Below, piece by piece: positions 27,155 to 35,927 of a stretch of DNA of 64,000 nucleotides (the stretch's first letter is position 1; every line of letters starts with the position of its first letter). A program made the position numbers and the translations under genes. Below the pieces are notes generated by a model. It was not told the DNA's origin, did no database searches, and saw only the letters and a program-made list of their open reading frames with translations. Origin of the DNA: Bacteroides sp. Marseille-P3684 (GTDB lineage: Bacteria > Bacteroidota > Bacteroidia > Bacteroidales > Bacteroidaceae); the NCBI RefSeq assembly GCF_900291465.1, contig NZ_LT985808.1, positions 1,994,575 to 2,058,574 of the forward strand, in the 5' to 3' direction.

Positions 27155-29677
27155 CTAGTGTCTGTGCTGTGCTTCTTTAATTATTTTTTCCATTTGAAGT
27201 AATACAATGTTGATTTTTTGTGCGACGGATGCGGTGACTTCTTCATACGGTTCCCTCTCCAGTTCTTTCAGGATGGGCACGCACTCCTTGGCCTCAATCA
27301 TGGTAAACAGAGGCAACAGCTTGTGGGCGATGGACCGGATGGCCCGGCAGTCGCCTGCTTTGACTGCTTCTTCCAGTCGTGCCTTGTTCTGTCGGGTTTC
27401 CTCGATGAACGACCGGATAATCTCGTCAGAGGCTTCGGCGTCGTCTTCCGAGAAGGCTGTCAGCGCAGCAAAGTTGAACGAACCGTCGTCAGTCCGGAGC
27501 AGGGTGGTAGCCGATGGAGTGGGCAGGGAGATGGCTGCCAGTGTCCATCCGGTCTGCTGCTCGATGAGCCGGATGACTTCTTTCTTACTGTAAGGCTTGT
27601 GCAGGCATCCCGAGAAGCCTTCGGCTATGAATTGCTGTTCATCAATCTCGCTGCGGGCAGTCAGGGCAATGACCGGGATGCGCCGGGCTTGTTCACAGGG
27701 CAGCCGGCGCAGCTCTTTCAGCAGTTCGAACCCGTTGAGTCCCGGCATCTGGATGTCGGTGAACAGCAGGTCGTACGTGTTCTTTTCCAACTGTTGGAAC
27801 AGGACGTCGGGGCTTTCACAGCAGTGGACTTCCAGTTGGGGATGGTGCAGCATGGCTCTGGTCAGGTCCAGCTGTATGCGGTCGTCATCGATGAAGAGCA
27901 GGCGTATCTGTTGCCCGTCGGGCAGGGGAACCTTGGGTCGTACGGTGGCAGCCGGAACCTTTTCTTCGGCAGCTTTCGGGGATGTATCGCCCGCAGCCAG
28001 GTGAAGGGGCAGGCTGACGGTGAACCGGCTGCCTTGTCCCGGATGGCTGTCTACCCGGATGTCTCCGTTCATCAGGACAATCAGCCGTTGGGTGATGGCA
28101 AGTCCGAGTCCGAAGCCCTCCTGCCCTTGTGCGTTCTGGAGTCGGGTGAACTCCTCGAACATGTGCTTCTGCTCTTCCATGGAGATGCCGCTGCCTGTGT
28201 CTGTCACCGAAAAGTGGAAGCGGGCATCCCGCAACTCAATGTGGAGGGTGATGCTGCCTTGCCGGGTAAACTTGAGGGCGTTTGACAACAGGTTGTCTGC
28301 CACCTGCCGGATGCGGAAGGGGTCTCCCATGTAAAAACGGTTCAGCCGCTCGTCTCCTTCAAACCGCAGTTGCAGGTTCTTCTTGTTCGCCAGCGGTTCG
28401 AAGCTGGTATAGATGGTCTGGAACAATTCATAGGGGTTGAACGGAATCTGGTTCACTTCCATCTTGTGTGATTCCAGCTTGTGGTAGTCGAGCAGGGAGC
28501 TGACAAGGTCAAGCAGGTGACGGGCGGAACTTTTCATGTTCTGCAAGTAGAAGCGTTGGCGTTCCTCTTTCAGCAGACGGGTCAACAGGTCGATATAGCC
28601 CAGGATAGAGCCGACGGGAGCCTTGATGTCATGTGTGATGGTCAGCATCAGCTTCTCGCGAGCCATCAGCAGGCCTTCTGCACGGCGTTTGGATTTTTCC
28701 AGTTCCTGACGGTAATGGTTGCTGCGCAGGATATCCCGTTCGATGAAGAACAGGAAGACAACCACCAGGATGATGGCCATGATGGCGACAATGGCAATGG
28801 TGTGTACGGACTTGGAACGTACGTTCTGTTCCAGTTGCAGCCGTTGGTTGATGAGTGCCTGTTCTTCCTGTTCGAAGGCCTGCAGAATCTGGTTCATGCG
28901 TAGGCTCAAGTCCCATCCGGTCCGTTTGAAGCTGTTTATCTTTTCCTGGACGTTGCCTTGTACGTGCAGGATGCTGTCGCTCACCTGGGTCTGGATGGTC
29001 CGCAGGATGGTGGCTACGGTGTCGGCAGGATTATAGGCATTGACCAGTGTGTCGGTCACCAGTTCGCGTTGTGTGTTGGTGACCAGTGTGGAGTCTTCCT
29101 TGGGAGGCACGAAGACTTCCGCCAGCCGCTTGAAGAAGCCCGGACGTTTCTGCTTGACCACGTAGGACTTCTCGCGGACGACGACCTTCTGCTGTATTTT
29201 CTTGGGGCGGGGGACAGTCAGGGTGTCCTGTCGCTGGATGATACGCTCGATCTTCTGCTGGTAGATTTGACCGGTGTTGGCTTCGTTCATTGCCTGCAGC
29301 AGGTTGTACATGTTCCATTCCTTGCGCTTCAGCAGGAATACAATCGTGTCCAGTCGGTTTGCCTGTATCTCGTCGTTCTGGATAGCCTGAAGGTCCTCGA
29401 TGGCTTGGCGTGAACTGTCCAGTGCACACTGGTAGCGGCGGAACTCGCTTTGCTGTCCGGCACTGACCGACTGACCGATGACTTCCGCCTGGTAGAGCTG
29501 GCTCAGTACCCGATAGGTGATGCGGCGCTGTTCGTTCAGCTTGTCTTCATAGGTCTCGCTTTCAGTCAGTATGTTCATCTTCTGATAAATGTAGTTGACC
29601 GAGTAGACCAGCAGCAGGATGAGCAGGACATAGCCGATGATGACCTTCAGTTGCGTCGCTTTATAGTTGGTGGACAT
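27155..29677 (-). CDS. hybrid sensor histidine kinase with REC and Hpt domains
   Basis: An 840-residue inner-membrane kinase. TM helix about 11-31, a periplasmic sensor region about 32-290 of helical, coiled-coil type, TM helix about 293-312, HisKA with H349 (ITHDIKAPVGS), HATPase_c with N466 region, G boxes DTGSG (493-497) and GFGLGL (521-526), a REC domain with D641 (FTDIQMPG), and a C-terminal Hpt with H785 (IAHKLLP). The full His-Asp-His relay can pass phosphate on to the NtrC-like regulator next to it. I start at 29677, which overlaps the MATE gene by 17 bp; a start at 29728 would overlap it by 68 bp. Signal unknown. Confidence 0.9.
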   Translation of the reverse strand: MSTNYKATQLKVIIGYVLLILLLVYSVNYIYQKMNILTESETYEDKLNEQRRITYRVLSQLYQAEVIGQSVSAGQQSEFRRYQCALDSSRQAIEDLQAIQNDEIQANRLDTIVFLLKRKEWNMYNLLQAMNEANTGQIYQQKIERIIQRQDTLTVPRPKKIQQKVVVREKSYVVKQKRPGFFKRLAEVFVPPKEDSTLVTNTQRELVTDTLVNAYNPADTVATILRTIQTQVSDSILHVQGNVQEKINSFKRTGWDLSLRMNQILQAFEQEEQALINQRLQLEQNVRSKSVHTIAIVAIMAIILVVVFLFFIERDILRSNHYRQELEKSKRRAEGLLMAREKLMLTITHDIKAPVGSILGYIDLLTRLLKEERQRFYLQNMKSSARHLLDLVSSLLDYHKLESHKMEVNQIPFNPYELFQTIYTSFEPLANKKNLQLRFEGDERLNRFYMGDPFRIRQVADNLLSNALKFTRQGSITLHIELRDARFHFSVTDTGSGISMEEQKHMFEEFTRLQNAQGQEGFGLGLAITQRLIVLMNGDIRVDSHPGQGSRFTVSLPLHLAAGDTSPKAAEEKVPAATVRPKVPLPDGQQIRLLFIDDDRIQLDLTRAMLHHPQLEVHCCESPDVLFQQLEKNTYDLLFTDIQMPGLNGFELLKELRRLPCEQARRIPVIALTARSEIDEQQFIAEGFSGCLHKPYSKKEVIRLIEQQTGWTLAAISLPTPSATTLLRTDDGSFNFAALTAFSEDDAEASDEIIRSFIEETRQNKARLEEAVKAGDCRAIRSIAHKLLPLFTMIEAKECVPILKELEREPYEEVTASVAQKINIVLLQMEKIIKEAQHRH

Positions 29678-31013
29678 GGTTGGTTCGTGTTTGCTGACGG
29701 AAGCGGAGGTAGAAGGCAATGCCGGCACTGGTCAGACCGACCGGGAAGCCCATCCATATTCCGACTGTGCCCCAGTCCAGGAGGAATCCGAAGATGTAGC
29801 TTGTCGGCAACGAGAGGATGATGTAGGCGACAAAGGCGATGTACATCATGGGTTTGACGTCCGCCAGTCCACGAAGGGCGTTGGCAAAGGCAATTTGCAG
29901 ACCGTCGCCAAACTGATAGGCGAGCATGGGGATGACCAGGACGGCAACCAGCTGTCTGACTTCCTCGCTGTCCGTATACCAGCTGCCCAGCTGATGGCGG
30001 ATGCAGAAAACAATGGTGCACAGGAACAGTCCCCACACCAGAATGAGGTGGAAGCCGGCGTATGCCGAACGTCGCAGGTTGGGCATGTCTTCCTGTCCGC
30101 GGAAGTAGCTCACACGGACGGCGATGGCTGCCCCCATGCCGTAATAAATCATAAAGCACAGGGTGGTGATGGTATTCATGATCTGGTGGGCTGCCAGAGG
30201 AGTCTCGCCCAGCCATCCCAGCATGATGGCGCACAGGCTGAACGAGGCGGTCTCCATGCCCATCTGTAGGGCAATGGGCCAGCCCAGTTTGTTGAGCTGC
30301 CTGAAGTCTGCCCGGTTGGCATACGAGCGTCGGAATCCTCTCAGGAAGGTCTTGTATCTGGGTGATAAAAAGAAGATTCCGATAAATACGACCAGCATCA
30401 TCAGACGTGCAAAGAGCGTGGAGAGTCCGCCACCGAGCAATCCCAGTTCCGGGAATCCGAACGTACCATAGATGAGCAGGTAGTTCCCGACGATGTTGAG
30501 CACATTGCCTCCCAAGAGAATCCACATGGGAGTCTGTGTGTCGGTGATTCCGTCGGCAAATTGCTTGAAGGCATTGAAAAGCATGATGAGGGGAAGCGAA
30601 GCCCAGAGAATCAGGTAATAGGGCTTGATGAAAGGCAACAGTTCTTCCGGCTGTCCCAACTTGTCGAGGTTGAGATAAAGGATTCCCATGACGATGCACA
30701 GGAATACGGCTATCAGCAGATTGGCGAGCAGGCTGTTTTTCAGTTTGCCTCCCGCCTCTTCCTCTTCGCCACGACCGTAGAGCGCTCCGACGATGGGCGT
30801 GAGTCCGTAGGAGAAACCCAATCCGAAAATGATGGCGAGGTTGAACAGCGTATTCACAAAGCCGGCTGCCGAAAGTTCCGCAGCACTGTGGTGCCCGATC
30901 ATCATGGTGTCGGCGAATCCCAGGATGATGGTGCCCAACTGTCCGACCATGATGGGGACCCCGAGATAGATAAGTTCTTTGTAGTGTCGTTTGTAGCTGA
31001 TGGGTTGGTTCAT
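29661..31013 (-). CDS. MATE family efflux transporter
   Basis: A 450-residue inner-membrane exporter with 12 helices in two six-helix halves. The N-half begins YLGVPIMVGQLGTIILGFADTMMIG and the second half contains GWPIALQMGMETASFSLCAIMLGWLG, the repeated MATE pattern. It probably exports cationic drugs or metabolites against Na+ or H+. It overlaps the M16 peptidase gene by 4 bp upstream and the kinase gene by 17 bp downstream, so it sits within one operon. Confidence 0.92.
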   Translation of the reverse strand: MNQPISYKRHYKELIYLGVPIMVGQLGTIILGFADTMMIGHHSAAELSAAGFVNTLFNLAIIFGLGFSYGLTPIVGALYGRGEEEEAGGKLKNSLLANLLIAVFLCIVMGILYLNLDKLGQPEELLPFIKPYYLILWASLPLIMLFNAFKQFADGITDTQTPMWILLGGNVLNIVGNYLLIYGTFGFPELGLLGGGLSTLFARLMMLVVFIGIFFLSPRYKTFLRGFRRSYANRADFRQLNKLGWPIALQMGMETASFSLCAIMLGWLGETPLAAHQIMNTITTLCFMIYYGMGAAIAVRVSYFRGQEDMPNLRRSAYAGFHLILVWGLFLCTIVFCIRHQLGSWYTDSEEVRQLVAVLVIPMLAYQFGDGLQIAFANALRGLADVKPMMYIAFVAYIILSLPTSYIFGFLLDWGTVGIWMGFPVGLTSAGIAFYLRFRQQTRTNHVHQL

Positions 31014-32251
31014 TTGGCTTCTGCGTTATAATAGAGCGTGCAACTGTTTTCGGGAATGAATGTTTCCTGTGCGACCCGTTGCAGTTGCTGGGCTGTCACA
31101 TTGCGATACTTGCGCACCTCATCGTTGAGGTCTTCCGCGCGGCTGAGCATCTCGAAATAGGCAAGATTCGTTGCCACGTTCAGGTAGTTGATGTTGCCGA
31201 AGATTTGTTCCGCTTCATAGCGGTTCTTCACTTTGTCCAGTTCATGCTGGTCAGTCGGCGTACGCTTGATTTCTTCCAGTTCCTCCCAGACGGCCCTTTC
31301 CACATCCTGAAGGGTGTAGCCCGGGGCAGGCTTCCCGATGATGTGGAAGAGTCCGGCATCCAGGCTGCCCGAGATGTATGCATCGATGCTGGAGCAGATG
31401 CGCCGTTCGACGACCAGCCGACGGATGAGGCGGCTCGATTTGCCGTTCGACAGGATGTCGGACAACATGTCAAAGGCGTAATAGTCCGGATGCAGGCGGT
31501 CGCACATGTGGAAACACAGATAGAGGGCGTCGACAGGGACGGGACGTGTCATTTCCAGTCTTCGCGCTTCCGTCTGACGGGGTTCCTGCGGCAGGTTGCG
31601 TGCGGGGACCTGCCGTGCCGGAATCGGTCCGAACCACTTTTCAGCCAACTGTAACGTCTCGTCAAACGAAACATTGCCGGTGACAGCGAGTATCGCATTG
31701 TTGGGTGCGTAGTAGTGGAAGAAAAAGTCTTTCACCTCTTCCAGCGTAGCCCCGGCGATGTGGCTGATGTCTTTTCCGATGGTCGGCCATTGATACGGGT
31801 GGACCTTGTAGGCAAGGCTGCGTACGAGGTGGGAGGTGTCTCCGTAGGGCTGGTTCAGGTTCCGCTGTTTGAACTCTTCGATGACGACTTGCCGCTGTAC
31901 CTCCAGACTTCTCGGGTTGAAGTCCAGGCTGAGCATGCGGTCGGACTCCAGCCAGAAGGCAACCTCGATGTTGTGTGCCGGGAGGGTCAGGTAATAGTTC
32001 GTGATGTCGTTGTTCGTCCACGCATTGTTCTCTCCGCCTGCATTTTGCAGGGGAGTGTCATAGTTGGGAATGTGGACGGACCCGCCGAACATCAGGTGTT
32101 CAAACAGATGGGCAAAGCCCGTGTGGTCCGGAGCTTCATCACGGGCACCCACCTTGTAGAGGAGATTGAGTGCAGCCATTTGCGTGCTTTTATCCTCGCT
32201 ATGCACGACAGTCAATCCATTGGGTAAAGTGTATTTATTGATAGCAATCAC
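31010..32251 (-). CDS. M16 family zinc peptidase
   Basis: A 413-residue insulinase-family metallopeptidase, one active half of the usual M16 fold. The inverted zinc motif is H48-L-F-E51-H52 in AHLFEHLMFGG, and the distal Glu ligand lies in the QVVIEEFKQR helix. No signal peptide, so it is probably cytoplasmic; many M16B enzymes pair with a second, inactive subunit, which is not present nearby. 6 bp after the cyclophilin gene and overlapping MATE (ATGA). Confidence 0.9.
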   Translation of the reverse strand: MIAINKYTLPNGLTVVHSEDKSTQMAALNLLYKVGARDEAPDHTGFAHLFEHLMFGGSVHIPNYDTPLQNAGGENNAWTNNDITNYYLTLPAHNIEVAFWLESDRMLSLDFNPRSLEVQRQVVIEEFKQRNLNQPYGDTSHLVRSLAYKVHPYQWPTIGKDISHIAGATLEEVKDFFFHYYAPNNAILAVTGNVSFDETLQLAEKWFGPIPARQVPARNLPQEPRQTEARRLEMTRPVPVDALYLCFHMCDRLHPDYYAFDMLSDILSNGKSSRLIRRLVVERRICSSIDAYISGSLDAGLFHIIGKPAPGYTLQDVERAVWEELEEIKRTPTDQHELDKVKNRYEAEQIFGNINYLNVATNLAYFEMLSRAEDLNDEVRKYRNVTAQQLQRVAQETFIPENSCTLYYNAEAK

Positions 32252-32257
32252 TTCCGG

Positions 32258-33088
32258 TTACTCTCCTACGGTTACTTTTTTGATAATGACATTTTCTACC
32301 GGACGGTCAGCTCGTCCTGTTTTCACGTTCTGGATGGCATCGACTACGTCCATACCTTCGATGACTTCGCCGAACACCGTGTATTGTCCGTCCAGATGAG
32401 GCGCTCCTCCTACGGTCGTATAGGCTTTCTTCTGTTCATCCGTGAAGCGGAACATGTGTGCCAGGACTTCTGCTTTAGCCTGTTCAAACACTTCATCTTC
32501 CAGTTTCTTCAGTCCGATGGTATCATTCGCCTTGCGCATCATGAAAATCTCTTTCATGTGTTGGCGTGCCAGGCGGTCGAAGGTCGCTTGCAGTTTCTGC
32601 TGGTTCAGTTGGGTTTCCAGTCCGTCCAGTTCCGCTTCTGAAAATTTCTTTCCGGTGACGATATAGAACTGGCAACCTGAAGATTCTTGTTTCGGATTGA
32701 CGTCGTCTCCCATGCGTGCAGCAGCGAGTACTCCGCGGCGGTGGAAGTATTTCGGATAGACGAACTCGGCAGGGATGGTGTATCCCGTATCACCGGACCC
32801 CAGAGTGGCAGTATCTGACGCATTCTTTGATTTGGGGTCTCCGGCTTGTACCATAAAGTCTTTGATGACGCGATGAAAGAGGGTGCCGTCATAGAATCCT
32901 TCTTTGGCAAGTTTCACGATGTTATCACGATGTTTGGGGGTATCGTCGAACAGACGCAGGCGGATGTCCCCCATACTGGTCTCTAATAAAAGTACAGTTC
33001 CTTCCATATTCTTTTTGTTTTTATTTCCGCAGGCAATAAAGCTGCAGAGTGTCAAGATGCAAAAGATGCTTATAAATGTTTTTTTCAT
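32258..33088 (-). CDS. cyclophilin-type peptidyl-prolyl isomerase lipoprotein
   Basis: A 276-residue periplasmic lipoprotein with signal peptide and lipobox SFIAC (Cys20). The cyclophilin domain runs from about residue 30 with TSMGDIRLRLFDDTPKH and LFHRVIKDFMVQAGDP, and ends with GQYTVFGEVIEGMDVVD. An insertion at about 150-215 is helical and charged (EAELDGLETQLNQQKLQATF). A longer in-frame reading back to 33376 crosses repeat DNA and a -7 box (TATCTTTG, 33113-33120) and is rejected. First gene of the run cyclophilin, M16, MATE, kinase. Confidence 0.9.
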   Translation of the reverse strand: MKKTFISIFCILTLCSFIACGNKNKKNMEGTVLLLETSMGDIRLRLFDDTPKHRDNIVKLAKEGFYDGTLFHRVIKDFMVQAGDPKSKNASDTATLGSGDTGYTIPAEFVYPKYFHRRGVLAAARMGDDVNPKQESSGCQFYIVTGKKFSEAELDGLETQLNQQKLQATFDRLARQHMKEIFMMRKANDTIGLKKLEDEVFEQAKAEVLAHMFRFTDEQKKAYTTVGGAPHLDGQYTVFGEVIEGMDVVDAIQNVKTGRADRPVENVIIKKVTVGE

Positions 33089-33190
33089 ACTGATTCCTTC
33101 TTTTAGGCTTCGCAAAGATACATGATTAATCTCGTATTTATGCTCTGTGAGTTGCAAGGGCTGTAAAAAATGTGGAGAATACTTTTGTTG

Positions 33191-33219
33191 GACCGGGCGA
33201 CCAGACCGGTCGCCCCTAC
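33191..33219. repeat. GGGCGACC/GGTCGCCC hairpin repeat
   Basis: GGGCGACC (33195-33202) and GGTCGCCC (33208-33215) form a perfect 8-bp stem with a 5-nt loop. From memory, GTCGCCC hairpins of this kind are frequent between genes in gut Bacteroidota. It lies upstream of the cyclophilin gene and next to the 22-bp array. The rest of 33089-33529 holds only that array and the TlpA terminator. Confidence 0.6.
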
Positions 33220-33345
33220 ATTTCACATTGCCCCCAATCAGGTGAAGGTCTGGGCGGCCGCGATACTGGAGGGCGTGGAGGCGGATACAGGAATAAAAAA
33301 AGAATTCTAGCTCATCCCGATTTTCCTCTTCGGGCAAGGTAATCC

Positions 33346-33438
33346 GATGACCACGGCATGGGACTCCCGGTTCCACGGCATGGGACTCTCAGTTCCAAAG
33401 CCTGGGACTCTCAGTTCCAAAGCGTGGAACTTTAAACC
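33346..33438. repeat. tandem array of four GTTCCA-n5-TGGGAC palindromes, 22-bp period
   Basis: Four units have centres at 33356, 33378, 33400 and 33422, exactly 22 bp apart. The last is a perfect hairpin GTTCCA-AAGCG-TGGAAC (33414-33430); others have G-T mismatches (TGGGAC). The palindrome sequence differs from the AAGTAT arrays, but spacing and intergenic position are the same. Located downstream of the TlpA-like gene. Confidence 0.8.
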
Positions 33439-33463
33439 CAAATGTCTTTATAACTTGATGCAA

Positions 33464-33503
33464 AGAAAAAAAGAGGATGCCGGACGGACCGACACCCTCT
33501 TTA
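33464..33503 (-). terminator. intrinsic terminator of the TlpA-like gene
   Basis: In the minus direction AAAGAGGGTGTCGG pairs with CCGGCATCCTCTTT through one G-U pair, and a T7 tract follows at 33466-33472. It begins about 30 bp after the stop. Confidence 0.75.
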
Positions 33504-33529
33504 CTTATAGGAAATTTGTTGGGTAAAGC

Positions 33530-34654
33530 TTATTTCAGCAGTTCACTCAACTTATTGGTCAAATCTTCACCACGAAGGTTCTTTGCCAGAATCGTGCCGT
33601 CTTGACCAATCAGGACGGTAGCGGGGATAGCGCGAACGTTGTACAGTTTGGCGCCTTCACATTGCCAGCCTTTCAAGTCAGACATTTGTTCCCAAGTGAT
33701 GCCCAGTTCTTTGATAGCCTTTTTCCAAGCCTCTGCATCATTGTCCAAGGAAACACCTACGATGCCAAAACCTTTGCTCTTGAAGTTCTTGTAGTCATTT
33801 ACCACGTTCGGCATTTCGGCGCGGCAGGGACCACACCAGCTTGCCCAGAAGTCAACCAAAGTCACTTTGTTCTTGGCTACGACATCAGACAGCTTGAGGT
33901 CTTTTCCGTCAGGGGTCTTCATGGAGAAGTCGATGAACTTCTGTCCGACAGCAGTCTTCTTCTCGGCTTCAATTATGCTCTTGATATTCTGGATAGCTTC
34001 TGTGTTGGCATAGTTGGCAGGAAGCTGACCGATGAGAGCTTCTTGCTCTTCCGTTGTGAATTCAGAATATGCCTGAGTGAAGAAGGTATAACCCAGGATG
34101 TTTGTGATGTTCGTCTGGATGAATGACTTGTAGAGGTTGGAAGTCTCTTCGCCAATCTTTCTGCGGAGTTCCATGAACTCAGCCATCTTGGCGTTGCGGT
34201 CTTCTTCGCTCAATGTGGTGTCCTGGAGAGCCATGTAGGCAGCTTTGGCAGGAGCGCTGATGCTGTCGTTCTTGTGCATGAAGTCGCCTAGCAGGTCGTT
34301 GTGGGTTGTACCGCTGATGAGGTCACCGTCTGCTGTACATTTGATATTGATGTTACCGTTCTCAAGAACGAAAGTTACACCATTGTAAGGTCTCTCTTCG
34401 CCTTTATTGAAGAAACCGATGTTGAGGATTTCAGTAGAGTCAGCTTTCCCTTCAAAGACGAACTGTTTGTTTTGTACCTCCACGGTATCCATGTAAACCA
34501 TGTTTCTGCCTTCTTGTTTGAAGAGGATGGCCAGAGTACTGTCTTTGATGGAAGCTCCTTCGTCAATCGTACCTGTAATTTTATAACCGCTCGGCTGAGA
34601 TTGACAGGCAGCGAGGATAGCTGCGCTAGCTAATAAATAAGTAAGTTTTTTCAT
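33530..34654 (-). CDS. TlpA-like thioredoxin lipoprotein with DUF4369-type N-terminus
   Basis: A 374-residue periplasmic lipoprotein with lipobox ILAAC (Cys17). Residues about 22-120 resemble DUF4369 (YKITGTIDEGASIKDSTLAILF), a middle helical part follows, and residues about 235-374 are an AhpC/TSA thioredoxin fold with the redox pair WCGPC near residue 273. Such proteins are common in Bacteroides and reduce periplasmic disulfides or support cytochrome maturation. Monocistronic, with a probable promoter TTTG (34711-34714) and TACCTTTA (34685-34692), 18 bp apart. Confidence 0.9.
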   Translation of the reverse strand: MKKLTYLLASAAILAACQSQPSGYKITGTIDEGASIKDSTLAILFKQEGRNMVYMDTVEVQNKQFVFEGKADSTEILNIGFFNKGEERPYNGVTFVLENGNINIKCTADGDLISGTTHNDLLGDFMHKNDSISAPAKAAYMALQDTTLSEEDRNAKMAEFMELRRKIGEETSNLYKSFIQTNITNILGYTFFTQAYSEFTTEEQEALIGQLPANYANTEAIQNIKSIIEAEKKTAVGQKFIDFSMKTPDGKDLKLSDVVAKNKVTLVDFWASWCGPCRAEMPNVVNDYKNFKSKGFGIVGVSLDNDAEAWKKAIKELGITWEQMSDLKGWQCEGAKLYNVRAIPATVLIGQDGTILAKNLRGEDLTNKLSELLK

Positions 34655-34684
34655 ATTAAATGATTTGTTTTTTAAGAGATGCGA

Positions 34685-34714
34685 TAAAGGTAGATATTCT
34701 TTTCTATCTGCAAA
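34685..34714 (-). promoter_or_regulatory. promoter of the TlpA-like gene
   Basis: On the minus strand TTTG at 34711-34714 and TACCTTTA at 34685-34692 are 18 bp apart; one mismatch to TAnnTTTG. Leader about 25 nt. Confidence 0.5.
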
Positions 34715-34747
34715 AGAATCTTATGTAATATTTTGGTAATATTAAAT

Positions 34748-34790
34748 CAAAAACGTTGCCCATTCATACTTTTGAAGAAAGGGCAACGCT
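34748..34790 (-). terminator. intrinsic terminator of prs
   Basis: CGTTGCCC (34754-34761) pairs with GGGCAACG (34781-34788); in the minus direction a run of five Ts follows the stem. It lies about 30 bp after the prs stop. Confidence 0.72.
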
Positions 34791-34820
34791 TGTATTAATT
34801 GGAATTTTCCGTACAAAGTG

Positions 34821-35762
34821 TTACGGCATAATGTATTGCGAGCTGATGGATTCGTTGGCCATCACGCGACGTATCGTTTCGGCAAACATGTCGGCAATGG
34901 ACAACTGACGCACCTTGGCACAGCGGTTGGAGTAGGGGATACTGTCAGTAAATACCAACTCCTCCAGCATGGAGTTTTGCACGCGTTCGGATGCCGGACC
35001 TGACATGACGCAGTGGGTGGCGATGGCACGTACGGAACGGGCTCCGGCTTCACGCATGATGTCGGCAGCCTTGGTAATGGTTCCGGCGGTATCGACCATG
35101 TCGTCAATCAGGATGACGTTCTTGTCCTGTACGTCGCCGATGATTTGCATGGTGGCAACTTCATTGGCCTTTTCGCGGGTCTTGTGACAAAGCACCAAGG
35201 GTACAGCCAGGTATTTGGAGTAAGTGCTGGCACGCTTCGAACCACCGACGTCGGGAGTAGCAATCACGAGGTCATCAAGCTTCAATGACTGGATGTAGGG
35301 GACAAAGACCGTTGAAGCATAGAGGTGGTCTACGGGTACATCGAAGAAGCCTTGAATCTGGTCTGCATGCAAGTCCATCGTAATCAGACGGTCAATGCCC
35401 GCAACGCTCAACAGATCGGCAACCAGTTTTGCACCGATGGATACACGGGGCTTGTCTTTTCTGTCCTGACGGGCCCAACCGAAGTAGGGGATGACAGCGA
35501 TGATGCTTTTGGCAGAAGCTCGTTTGGCAGCATCAATCATCAGGAGAAGTTCCATCAGATTGTCCGAGTTGGGGAACGTTGACTGCACTAGGAATACGTG
35601 GCGGCCACGTATGGATTCCTCATAGGAAACGGCAAACTCACCATCCGCAAAGTGGGTGATGTTCATGTTTCCCAGTTCACATCCTAAACTGTTGCAAATC
35701 TTTTCTGCAAGGTATCTCGAATTTGTACCGGAGAATACCATAAAAGGTGCTTTTTCGCTCAT
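34821..35762 (-). CDS. prs: ribose-phosphate pyrophosphokinase
   Basis: Makes PRPP from ribose 5-phosphate and ATP, feeding purine, pyrimidine, NAD, His and Trp synthesis. 313 residues, typical class I length. Seen: FSGTNSRYLAEKI at the start, the flexible PYFGWARQDRKDKPRVSI loop, MDLHADQIQGFFDVPVDHLYA, and the PRPP loop VILIDDMVDTAGT. A TACCTTTG box (35805-35812, minus) lies 43 bp upstream. Monocistronic. Confidence 0.97.
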   Translation of the reverse strand: MSEKAPFMVFSGTNSRYLAEKICNSLGCELGNMNITHFADGEFAVSYEESIRGRHVFLVQSTFPNSDNLMELLLMIDAAKRASAKSIIAVIPYFGWARQDRKDKPRVSIGAKLVADLLSVAGIDRLITMDLHADQIQGFFDVPVDHLYASTVFVPYIQSLKLDDLVIATPDVGGSKRASTYSKYLAVPLVLCHKTREKANEVATMQIIGDVQDKNVILIDDMVDTAGTITKAADIMREAGARSVRAIATHCVMSGPASERVQNSMLEELVFTDSIPYSNRCAKVRQLSIADMFAETIRRVMANESISSQYIMP

Positions 35763-35804
35763 GATTTTTACAATAGAGTTTATCTATTCGTTTTTAATTT
35801 TTTG

Positions 35805-35812
35805 CAAAGGTA
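35805..35812 (-). promoter_or_regulatory. -7 box of prs
   Basis: TACCTTTG on the minus strand, 43 bp upstream of the prs ATG. No clear -33 box at 18-21 bp. Confidence 0.5.
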
Positions 35813-35927
35813 TGAAATTCTTCCTTACTTGCCGGGCAATACCTTTAGTTTTTTTGGTTCTTGTCTTGGGGCATGTTATCCTGTGTCCGGGCTGATTGAC
35901 CGTTGAATGGCTGTCCTTTGGCTGTTG

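Noticed and set aside
33089-33376. N-terminal extension of the cyclophilin gene
   Set aside because: It crosses a -7 box, the GGTCGCCC hairpin and part of the 22-bp array, and lies ahead of a perfect lipoprotein signal.
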